A stretch of 8,640 bases of DNA, from contig JAJYAH010000261.1 in NCBI GenBank assembly GCA_021779635.1, positions 1 through 8,640 on the forward strand, in the 5' to 3' direction. Source of the stretch: Pseudomonadota bacterium (lineage in GTDB: Bacteria > Pseudomonadota > Alphaproteobacteria > Rhizobiales > Xanthobacteraceae). The notes beneath the pieces were generated by a model. The model did no database searches and was not told the origin of the DNA. It saw only the letters and a program-made list of their open reading frames with translations. Position 1 is the stretch's first letter. Every line of letters begins with the position of its first letter. A program made the position numbers and the translations under genes. Below are positions 1 to 5,505 of the stretch, one piece after another.

Positions 1-752
1 TTATTCGCGTCCTGGTCTTCTTTCTGCTCCTCAAGCCACTCGTTGTACTCGTCGCGCTTCTCGTCCATCACGTCGTTGACGACGTCGAACAGGTTCTCGT
101 CGATGGTCTCGAGCTGATCCAGCACGCCGGTCGCTTCCCATATGGTGTAGAGCTCGACCGACGTCTTCAGATTGACTTCCCAAGCCGTGTCCATGGTGTG
201 CATGGTCGGCACCGGGATCGCCTTGCGCAAAATGTTGAGCGGTGCATCGACCTTGGTCACATTCGGCCCCCAATCCGGGAAGGCGTCGCGCGTGATCATG
301 TTTGGCGCGAGCTGGTTGCCGGTGGAGATCACCTTGAGCAGCACGCGCGAGAATGGCCGCAGCACATCCTTCGCCGACTGCATGCCATGCTTGATCGCGA
401 CCTCGCGCATGATCATGACAAGGCCGCCGGGGGAATTCTCGAACGGGCAGCGGGCGGCGCAGGTATAGCACTGGGCGCAAGACCAGATTTTTTCCTGCAT
501 CGCGTCATAGATGCCTTCGAGATTCTCGGTCCAAAGAAGCTGAACAATCTCGCGCGGCGAATAATCATAATAGTGCGCCGAGGGACAGGTCGCGGTGCAG
601 ATGCCGCAGTTGAGGCAACCGTGCAGCTCGTGCTCGTAAAGCATGTGCGAGCGAATGTCGTCGAACACCTCTTCGAGCTTCTCGTAAGGCACGACCGGCG
701 CGGGCGATACCGGGTCGCCCATCGTCGTCCGCTCCGCCGCTACACTTGCCAT
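1..752 (-). CDS. shdrC1: sHdrC1, iron-sulfur subunit of the sulfur-oxidising heterodisulfide-reductase-like complex (3' end outside window)
   Basis: 250 residues are visible and the frame is still open at base 1, so the C-terminus is missing. Two ferredoxin-type motifs, C46-x2-C49-x2-C52-x3-C56-P and C92-x2-C95-x2-C98-x3-C102-P, are each set to bind a [4Fe-4S] cluster, as in HdrC. The segment after each motif (SAHYYDYSPREIV; FENSPGGLVMIMREVAI) is typical of the HdrC1 subunit of sHdr systems rather than of methanogen HdrC. In the family, this small subunit relays electrons within the cytoplasmic sHdrC1B1A-C2B2 complex. The start chosen is the ATG at 750-752, preceded by GAGGGTGA at a good distance; a second in-frame ATG at 720-722 is less well placed. 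The gene lies 13 bp after dsrE on the same strand, so the two are probably one transcript. Identity is strong. The C1 rather than C2 assignment rests on position next to dsrE. Confidence 0.88.
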   Translation of the reverse strand, partial: MASVAAERTTMGDPVSPAPVVPYEKLEEVFDDIRSHMLYEHELHGCLNCGICTATCPSAHYYDYSPREIVQLLWTENLEGIYDAMQEKIWSCAQCYTCAARCPFENSPGGLVMIMREVAIKHGMQSAKDVLRPFSRVLLKVISTGNQLAPNMITRDAFPDWGPNVTKVDAPLNILRKAIPVPTMHTMDTAWEVNLKTSVELYTIWEATGVLDQLETIDENLFDVVNDVMDEKRDEYNEWLEEQKEDQDAN

Positions 753-759
753 CTGTGTG

Positions 760-767
760 TCACCCTC
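760..767 (-). promoter_or_regulatory. Ribosome binding site of shdrC1
   Basis: On the minus strand the bases read GAGGGTGA, ending 7 bases before the ATG at 752. The TGA stop of dsrE (766-768) overlaps the 5' end of this site. Termination on dsrE therefore happens on top of the shdrC1 ribosome binding site, which suggests translational coupling. Confidence 0.6.
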
Positions 768-1146
768 AATAAGTCAGGACACGCACGTCGTCGTTTTCCA
801 TCACTTCCTCGATGACCTTGGCGCCACCCACGATGCCTTCACATTCGGGAATGAGATCCTTCTCGGTCATGTCGAACAGATCGAGGTTGGGGGAGCAACA
901 ATAGAACTTCACCCCGGCGCCATGCGCATCCTTGATGAAATCGTAGACCGACTTCGGCGACCCAGGCTTCACCACGAGCTTTTCGGCCACACCCTTCTTC
1001 ATCAACTGGCCCGCCGTCGCCGTGCAGATGACCTCGACCTCATAGTCCATCGCCGCGGCGACGGTCGCCTGGAAGAACGGCGCGCCCAACTCCTCGCCAT
1101 TCCGAGGGTCGGTATTGACCATGATGATAATGAGCTTCTTCGCCAT
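766..1146 (-). CDS. dsrE3C: DsrE3C-type sulfurtransferase (DsrE/F-like family)
   Basis: A 126-residue DsrE/F-like protein, the usual length for DsrE3. It opens with the beta-strand MAKKLIIIMVNTDP and has a Rossmann-like alternation throughout. The conserved active-site segment FYCCSPN carries the pair Cys83-Cys84, the pair expected in DsrE3C proteins encoded next to sHdr genes. DsrE-family proteins carry persulfide sulfur in the cytoplasm and exchange it with TusA. Here the protein would feed sulfur towards the sHdr-LbpA system. It is the first gene after the promoter at 1224-1253 and is followed 13 bp later by shdrC1. The purine-rich GGAGG before the start sits only one base from the ATG, closer than usual; no better start is visible. 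A tusA gene, often found next to dsrE in these loci, is absent on both sides within the window. Confidence 0.87.
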   Translation of the reverse strand: MAKKLIIIMVNTDPRNGEELGAPFFQATVAAAMDYEVEVICTATAGQLMKKGVAEKLVVKPGSPKSVYDFIKDAHGAGVKFYCCSPNLDLFDMTEKDLIPECEGIVGGAKVIEEVMENDDVRVLTY

Positions 1147-1223
1147 TCCTCCGTCCCATTCAAGCTATTCTTGTTTTTTATTCTGCACTGCAAGCGACCC
1201 TCAGATAGACGGTCGAAACGCCA

Positions 1224-1253
1224 ATTATAAAAATACATATTCTAATATCTGAA
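1224..1253 (-). promoter_or_regulatory. Predicted sigma-70-type promoter of the dsrE-shdr operon
   Basis: Minus-strand -10 hexamer TATAAT (1224-1229) is a perfect consensus. An 18-base spacer separates it from TTCAGA (1248-1253), a 4 of 6 match to the -35 consensus. Transcription would start near 1217 and leave a leader of about 70 bases before dsrE. The operator-like inverted repeat 1237-1255 covers the -35 element and most of the spacer, a classic position for a repressor. The call is from sequence alone. Confidence 0.5.
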
Positions 1254-1255
1254 TA
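1237..1255. promoter_or_regulatory. Operator-like inverted repeat, probable ArsR-family (sHdrR) binding site upstream of dsrE
   Basis: The + strand reads ATATTCTAATATCTGAATA, i.e. ATATTC-N8-GAATA(T), with 6-bp arms when 1256 is included. The site overlaps the predicted dsrE promoter. A second copy at 7914-7932, upstream of the ArsR-type regulator, is identical at 15 of 19 positions with the same arms and the same 8-base spacer. The ATTC-N8-GAAT layout is also what I recall for operators of SqrR/BigR-type persulfide sensors; that recollection was not checked. Confidence 0.6.
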
Positions 1256-1304
1256 TATGCTATAGGGTGCTGGAAAATATTTGTCGTTCGGGAGAGAGCG
1301 GTTC

Positions 1305-2006
1305 CTAAGGAGACGGCTGCATCAAATGCGTCGCTTGGACCAGGCCCACCATGACTTCGCCCAGCGCGGCGGCGATCTGGCCCTGCGCGGCGCGCAGTTC
1401 GGCGAGCGTTTCCGCCGTGCGCTCAGGCACTTCGTCGAATTCCATGATCAAGTCCTCGATCATCGCCGATTTGATCCCTGGATGGCCAAGGAACCCAAAG
1501 CAATTATTGCGGATCTGAAAGAGCGTCACCTCGCTGGCGGAATCGACGGCGAGAATGCGGGCGTCGGCGGGAAGCGTCGGGCGATCGCGCATATAGACGG
1601 CGATCGGAAACGAATCCGGCAAATGGCCGCCCAGCGCCTGGGGAACGACGCGTCGTGCGGTGTCTACCGTAAAGCGCAGCGGCGCTTCGTCGGCGCCGCC
1701 GCCGGCTTCGGTTGCGAGTATGCAAGCGCCGATGCCGATGCCAATGATGGGCAAGCCGCGTGCGAGAAAGTCGCGCGTCAACCGCAATTCCGGCCCGAGG
1801 CTGGGAATCAGACTACCGCTAACCACGCCCAACGGGCCGGCGCCGAGAATAATGAGACCATCATATTCCTCGGCCGTCGCGGGGATCGCACCGCCAGGAG
1901 TGAACGGCCGGCAATAGCGGAACCGGATGTTGCGACCTTCGAACTGGTCCTCCATCAAGCCGAGATAGTCCGATTCAAAATGCTGCAGAACGCAGAGCGT
2001 TTTCAT
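1305..2006 (-). CDS. Class I glutamine-amidotransferase-like protein with a degenerate active site (LipX-like)
   Basis: A 233-residue single-domain protein of the GATase-1 fold, starting MKTLCVLQHFESDYLG, which resembles the usual N-terminus of such proteins. The hallmark nucleophile elbow normally reads G-I-C-L-G-x-Q-L-L-A. Here it reads G-I-G-I-G-A-C-I-L-A, so Gly91 stands where the catalytic cysteine should be, and a cysteine appears four residues later (Cys95). The catalytic His is kept (His175 in FGFLGHPG), but the following Glu of the canonical HPE is Gly177. Ammonia transfer from glutamine therefore looks unlikely, and a binding or chaperone-like role is possible. Amidotransferase-like genes recur beside lipS1/lipT/lipS2 in sHdr loci and have, as I recall, been named lipX; the role is unknown to me. 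The ATG at 2006 was preferred over an in-frame upstream start at 2057 because the family's first beta-strand begins there. It is divergent from lipS1. Confidence 0.78.
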   Translation of the reverse strand: MKTLCVLQHFESDYLGLMEDQFEGRNIRFRYCRPFTPGGAIPATAEEYDGLIILGAGPLGVVSGSLIPSLGPELRLTRDFLARGLPIIGIGIGACILATEAGGGADEAPLRFTVDTARRVVPQALGGHLPDSFPIAVYMRDRPTLPADARILAVDSASEVTLFQIRNNCFGFLGHPGIKSAMIEDLIMEFDEVPERTAETLAELRAAQGQIAAALGEVMVGLVQATHLMQPSP

Positions 2007-2038
2007 GTGTTCGCCCAGTCGGAATGAAAAAGACCGCG

Positions 2039-2056
2039 TGCGGCACTGGTGCCGCA
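2039..2056. repeat. Perfect inverted repeat in the divergent lipX-like/lipS1 promoter region
   Basis: TGCGGCAC-TG-GTGCCGCA: two 8-bp arms that are exact reverse complements around a 2-base centre. It is one of few GC-rich stretches in this 97-bp divergent region and lies about 15-32 bp upstream of a possible lipS1 -10 box (TATGAT at 2071). The short centre disfavours an RNA hairpin and favours a dimeric protein-binding site. It differs from the AT-rich operators at 1237 and 7914, so a different regulator may be involved. Confidence 0.6.
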
Positions 2057-2070
2057 TGCCAGCCTAGATA

Positions 2071-2076
2071 TATGAT
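2071..2076 (+). promoter_or_regulatory. Possible -10 box of the lip operon
   Basis: TATGAT matches the -10 consensus at 5 of 6 positions and lies 28 bp before the lipS1 ATG. No acceptable -35 hexamer is found 16-18 bp upstream; that place is taken by the inverted repeat 2039-2056. This would fit an activator-dependent promoter, but the assignment is tentative. Confidence 0.25.
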
Positions 2077-2093
2077 TTTTTGCATGTGAACGC

Positions 2094-2099
2094 GGGGAG
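2094..2099 (+). promoter_or_regulatory. Ribosome binding site deciding the lipS1 start
   Basis: GGGGAG lies four bases before the ATG at 2104. In-frame TTG (2080) and GTG (2086) codons exist upstream, but neither has a purine-rich sequence before it. The ATG is therefore taken as the start. Confidence 0.5.
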
Positions 2100-2103
2100 C
2101 ACA

Positions 2104-3135
2104 ATGGCGTGGTTCGACAAATTGCAGGAAATCGAACCCTTTGACGATCTGCCGTTCGATCGCGATCTCGTCGATGTCCTGGAGGCGGCGGCGCGCGAGC
2201 GTACGCTCGGGCCGATGCGTTTCTACACGCCGACCTTCCGCGCCTATGCCAGCGACGAACTCAAGGGCTGCGGCAAGGCGAGCTTCCCTGCCTTCTCCAT
2301 CACTGGCGGCGCCTGTGCCCTGAATTGCGATCACTGCCAGGCGAAAATCCTGGAACCGATGATCCCGGCAACCAGCCCGGTGGAACTCGACCGCAAGGTG
2401 CGCGACCTCGTGCTGCTCAAGGACCTGCGCGGGTTTCTCCTTTCCGGAGGATCGAACCGACGCAACGAGGTGCCGTACGACCGCTACTATCGCACCCTCG
2501 AGAAGCTCAAGCGGGACTTTCCCCATCTGCGAATTGCCGTGCATTCCGCCCTGCTCGATGAGCGGCGCGCCAGGCTCATGCAGGACGCAGGCGTCGACGT
2601 CGCGATGATGGATGTGATCGGGGCGCAGGAGACGATCCGCGACGTCTATCACCTGGACCGAGCCGTGGCGGATTTCGAAGCGACACTGGCGGCATTGTCG
2701 GCGACCTCGATGGACGTCGTGCCACACATCGTCATCGGCCTACATTATGGCCGACTGCTCGGCGAGCAGAACGCGCTCAATATCATTTCGCGTTACAAGG
2801 TGGCAGCGTTGATTCTCGTCGTGGTGACACCGATTTACGCGCCTGCGGACCGCCCCTACGCCACGATATCCACCGATGACGTGGCCAAGGTTTTGGTCGC
2901 CGCCCGGCAACGTATCAACCATGCGCCGGTTCAACTCGGCTGCGTGCGGCCGGCGGGCCGCCACAAACTAATCACCGACGCCTATGCCGTGATGGCGGGC
3001 TTCGACGGTATCGCCTATCCTGCTGAAGGAATCGTGGCGCTTGCCCGCGCCATCGGTCGGCCAGTCGAGCAGGAGCACGCCTGCTGCTCGATCGCGCTCG
3101 ACGGCCTGGGCGGGCGGAAGGCCTGCGCCGCATGA
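2104..3135 (+). CDS. lipS1: LipS1, radical SAM lipoyl synthase component
   Basis: 343 residues. The radical SAM cluster motif C71-x3-C75-x2-C78 (GACALNCDHCQAK) binds the [4Fe-4S] cluster that cleaves S-adenosylmethionine. Further cysteines at 56 (LKGCGK), 280 (GCVRPAG) and a C-terminal Cys327-Cys328 pair could ligate the auxiliary cluster that lipoyl synthases sacrifice as a sulfur donor. This ligand assignment is an inference. LipS1 and LipS2 act together to insert two sulfurs into a protein-bound octanoyl chain, replacing the single enzyme LipA. In sHdr organisms the target is the lipoate-binding protein LbpA. It is the first gene of the lip operon and overlaps lipT by ATGA (stop at 3133-3135, next start at 3132). 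Recognition rests on the motif, the length and the fixed lipS1-lipT-lipS2-slpl order. Confidence 0.87.
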   Translation: MAWFDKLQEIEPFDDLPFDRDLVDVLEAAARERTLGPMRFYTPTFRAYASDELKGCGKASFPAFSITGGACALNCDHCQAKILEPMIPATSPVELDRKVRDLVLLKDLRGFLLSGGSNRRNEVPYDRYYRTLEKLKRDFPHLRIAVHSALLDERRARLMQDAGVDVAMMDVIGAQETIRDVYHLDRAVADFEATLAALSATSMDVVPHIVIGLHYGRLLGEQNALNIISRYKVAALILVVVTPIYAPADRPYATISTDDVAKVLVAARQRINHAPVQLGCVRPAGRHKLITDAYAVMAGFDGIAYPAEGIVALARAIGRPVEQEHACCSIALDGLGGRKACAA

Positions 3136-4214
3136 AAGTGGGGATGGGCAACGAATCTCCAGACGTCGTAGTCGTCGGGCTTGGGCCGGCTGGAAGCCGG
3201 GCCGCCGCGGTTGCCTCTGAGGCCGGTTACGGCGTCATTGCCATCGAACGCCGCGCCGAGGGGGGGTGCCCAGTGCAATGTGCCGAGTTCGTGCCAACCA
3301 TGATCGACCGGGATGTACCTGGCGTACGGACGGTAACCCGGCAGATGGTGGCTCGTATGCTGACCTTCACCGAATCTGGATCGCCCGACGAAACGGCAGA
3401 TTTTCGCGGACGCATGATCGACCGGGCTGCGTTCGACCGGATGCTCGCTGCCGAGGCCGCACGCGCGGGAGCAGACTGCCGATACGGCCGATCTGTGGTT
3501 GCTATCAACGCCAACGGAACCGTCCGCATATCAGACGGCCGAATACTCCAACCGCGTGTTCTGATAGGCTGTGACGGTCCCCATTCGCGGGTCGGAGCCG
3601 CCATTGGCCAGATCAATCGGGCGCTTGTCGATACAAGGCAACTGACGGTACCGCTCGTGCTACCGCACGATGCCACCGATATCTTCCTCAGCGCCGACTA
3701 TCGCGGCGGCTACGGCTGGCTGTTTCCCAAGGGAGCAGTCGCCAATGTCGGTATCGGCGTGGTGATGGAAGAACGGCAGCGGCTAAAGCCGATGCTCACC
3801 GAACTCATTGCCAAACTGTCCTCATTGCGTCGCATCGGTACAAACGCTTTTGGCGCGACCGGCGGCGCCATTCCGGTGGGCGGCCGGCTGCACCCGATCG
3901 GCCGTCTTGGGGCGGTGCCCGTTATGTTGGCCGGCGACGCGGCCGGCTTGACCAATCCGGTTACCGGCGCGGGCATCGCCGCAGCGGTGCAATCGGGAAC
4001 GCTTGCCGGACGCGCCGCGGTGGATTGGCTTGGCGGACGCGCAACCGCCCTCGGCGGTTACGAGGAAGAACTCGGCGACATTTTCGACGCAGCCCTCGGC
4101 CGCGCGCTGCGTCGACGACGGGAAGTGCTCGTACGCTACCAAGGTGGCGGTCGCCCCGATGCGCGGGCGCTCGCCAACGCATGGATCGGTTCGTCCAATT
4201 ATTGGGCGGCATGA
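3132..4214 (+). CDS. lipT: LipT, FAD-dependent oxidoreductase of the geranylgeranyl-reductase-like family
   Basis: 360 residues. The N-terminus holds a dinucleotide-binding fold, VVVVGLGPAGSRAA, with G16-x-G18-x2-G21, and an acidic Glu39 closes the second strand. The C-terminal FAD motif GDAAGLTNPVTGAG contains Asp269, and the family signature GYGWLFPKG lies near residue 194; both are typical of geranylgeranyl-reductase-like flavoproteins. A C46-x3-C50 pair (CPVQCAE) follows the Rossmann region where related reductases have a single cysteine, and it could be redox active. LipT is a regular member of LipS1/LipS2 clusters. A job in supplying electrons to the radical SAM enzymes is a reasonable guess rather than something visible here. 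Its start overlaps lipS1 by four bases, implying translational coupling. A second in-frame ATG at 3144 is possible. Confidence 0.85.
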   Translation: MKVGMGNESPDVVVVGLGPAGSRAAAVASEAGYGVIAIERRAEGGCPVQCAEFVPTMIDRDVPGVRTVTRQMVARMLTFTESGSPDETADFRGRMIDRAAFDRMLAAEAARAGADCRYGRSVVAINANGTVRISDGRILQPRVLIGCDGPHSRVGAAIGQINRALVDTRQLTVPLVLPHDATDIFLSADYRGGYGWLFPKGAVANVGIGVVMEERQRLKPMLTELIAKLSSLRRIGTNAFGATGGAIPVGGRLHPIGRLGAVPVMLAGDAAGLTNPVTGAGIAAAVQSGTLAGRAAVDWLGGRATALGGYEEELGDIFDAALGRALRRRREVLVRYQGGGRPDARALANAWIGSSNYWAA

Positions 4215-4243
4215 AGATACTAAACCAAGAGAAGAAGTCATGA
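4211..4243 (+). other. Ten-codon ORF bridging lipT and lipS2
   Basis: The frame encodes MKILNQEKKS. Its ATG overlaps the lipT stop as ATGA (4211-4214), and its TGA overlaps the lipS2 start as ATGA (4240-4243). The purine-rich stretch that would serve as the lipS2 ribosome binding site (AAGAGAAGAAG) lies inside it. A ribosome could thus pass from lipT to the mini-ORF to lipS2 by two successive re-initiations. It may equally be a coincidence of a 25-bp gap; nothing shows that the peptide is made. Confidence 0.3.
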
Positions 4244-5493
4244 GCTGTCTCGAAATGCCAAGACAACCGGCGCCCGATTTCCTCGAAGATCAAAAGCGCG
4301 CATTCAACGATCCGGAAACGATGCAGCCACGTGCGCCCGGCGCAGTGCCCGCGGACGCGCGCAATGGCGCGCGGGTGAAAACGCAGGACGTGCAGCCCGA
4401 GGGCGTCTACCTGCCGAACTACAATTTTCTTACTCCCAACATGCGTTCGCCGGAATACGTCCAAATGTCGACCGCGGCGGCGATCACGCTCGGCGTCATG
4501 AACGGCTATATGCACCGCACCAGCTGCACGCGTTGCCTGAACTTGTTGCTCACATATCCTGAGGGATGCCGGGCCAACTGCGCCTATTGCGGGCTTGCGC
4601 GTCATCGCGAGGCCGAGCGCAATTATGCCGACCGCAACTTCATCCGCGTCGACTGGCCCGCAGTTCCTTACGACCAGGTGATCGATATTGTCGCCGCGGG
4701 CAGCGATGGCGGACGCTTTCACCGAATGTGCATCAGCATGATCACCCACCCGCGCTCCGACGACGACACCCGCGTCGTGCTGAAGAGATGGGTCGAGCGC
4801 ATCAAGCATGTGCCGGTGTCGATCCTTTCCAATCCAACTACCATGACGCGGCTGGACGTGCAGGAACTGTACGACCTCGGCGCGGAGATCTTTACTGTCG
4901 CGCTGGACGCCTGCAATCCGGAGGTGTTCGACCGCACGCGTGGGCGCGGCGTGCAGTCCCCGCACAGTTGGGACAAATATTGGGAAATCCTCCATGCCGC
5001 CGCGGAGATCTTCGGTCCCGAGCGGTTCGGCGCACATCTCATTGTCGGCATGGGCGAAAGTGACCACGACGTGGTCACCCAAGTGCAGAAAATACGCGAC
5101 CTCGGCGGCCACAGCCACATGTTTGCATTTTTCCCCGAACGCGGTTCGCTCATGGACCATCTCCCGCCGGTGCCGCGCCCGCAATGGCGCCGCGTCCAGC
5201 TCGCCCGTTATCTGATCGACTATCGCAACCATCGACTGGAACACATGCGCTTCGATCACGATGGCCAGCTGGTCGATTTCGGCTTGCCGCAGGACGAACT
5301 CGACGCGGTGATCGACGCAGGCGTCGCGTTCCGCACGTCCGGCTGTCCCGGCAAGGAGGCGGCCGATGTCTCGGCCTGCGATCGGCCCTACGGCGATTCG
5401 CCGGTGAGCGATATCGCCTCCTACCCGTTCAAGCTCAATCGCCGGGACATTCGCAAGGTGCAAAGCCAGCTGCGGCGCGGGCTGCCGAAATAG
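4240..5493 (+). CDS. lipS2: LipS2, radical SAM lipoyl synthase component
   Basis: 417 residues. The radical SAM motif is C110-x3-C114-x2-C117 (GCRANCAYCGLA). Additional cysteines at 96 and 99 (SCTRC) and at 369 and 380 (GCPGKEAADVSACDRP) are candidates for an auxiliary [4Fe-4S] cluster, by analogy with the extra cluster of lipoyl and biotin synthases. The core (MITHPRSDDD, ILSNPTTM, VALDACNPEVFDRTRGRG, HLIVGMGESDHD) follows the beta-barrel of BioB/LipA-like radical SAM proteins. With LipS1 it converts an octanoyl group on a carrier protein to lipoyl. Which carbon each enzyme attacks cannot be read from the sequence. The open frame extends upstream to 4003, but the ATG at 4240 is chosen because it follows the lipT stop by 25 bp and has a purine-rich site in front. 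It is followed 12 bp later by the ligase fusion gene. Confidence 0.88.
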   Translation: MSCLEMPRQPAPDFLEDQKRAFNDPETMQPRAPGAVPADARNGARVKTQDVQPEGVYLPNYNFLTPNMRSPEYVQMSTAAAITLGVMNGYMHRTSCTRCLNLLLTYPEGCRANCAYCGLARHREAERNYADRNFIRVDWPAVPYDQVIDIVAAGSDGGRFHRMCISMITHPRSDDDTRVVLKRWVERIKHVPVSILSNPTTMTRLDVQELYDLGAEIFTVALDACNPEVFDRTRGRGVQSPHSWDKYWEILHAAAEIFGPERFGAHLIVGMGESDHDVVTQVQKIRDLGGHSHMFAFFPERGSLMDHLPPVPRPQWRRVQLARYLIDYRNHRLEHMRFDHDGQLVDFGLPQDELDAVIDAGVAFRTSGCPGKEAADVSACDRPYGDSPVSDIASYPFKLNRRDIRKVQSQLRRGLPK

Positions 5494-5505
5494 ACGAGAA
5501 CACGT

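Noticed and set aside
198..815. Plus-strand 205-codon frame over shdrC1
   Set aside because: Antisense to two clear ferredoxin-type cysteine motifs.
1725..1745. GGCATC tandem repeat in the amidotransferase-like gene suspected as a repeat-driven replacement of the Cys codon
   Set aside because: Only two and a half units and no change in length relative to the family motif; a simple substitution explains it better.
1281..2027. Plus-strand 248-codon frame opposite the amidotransferase-like gene
   Set aside because: Antisense shadow in a high-GC region; the minus-strand product has a clear GATase fold.
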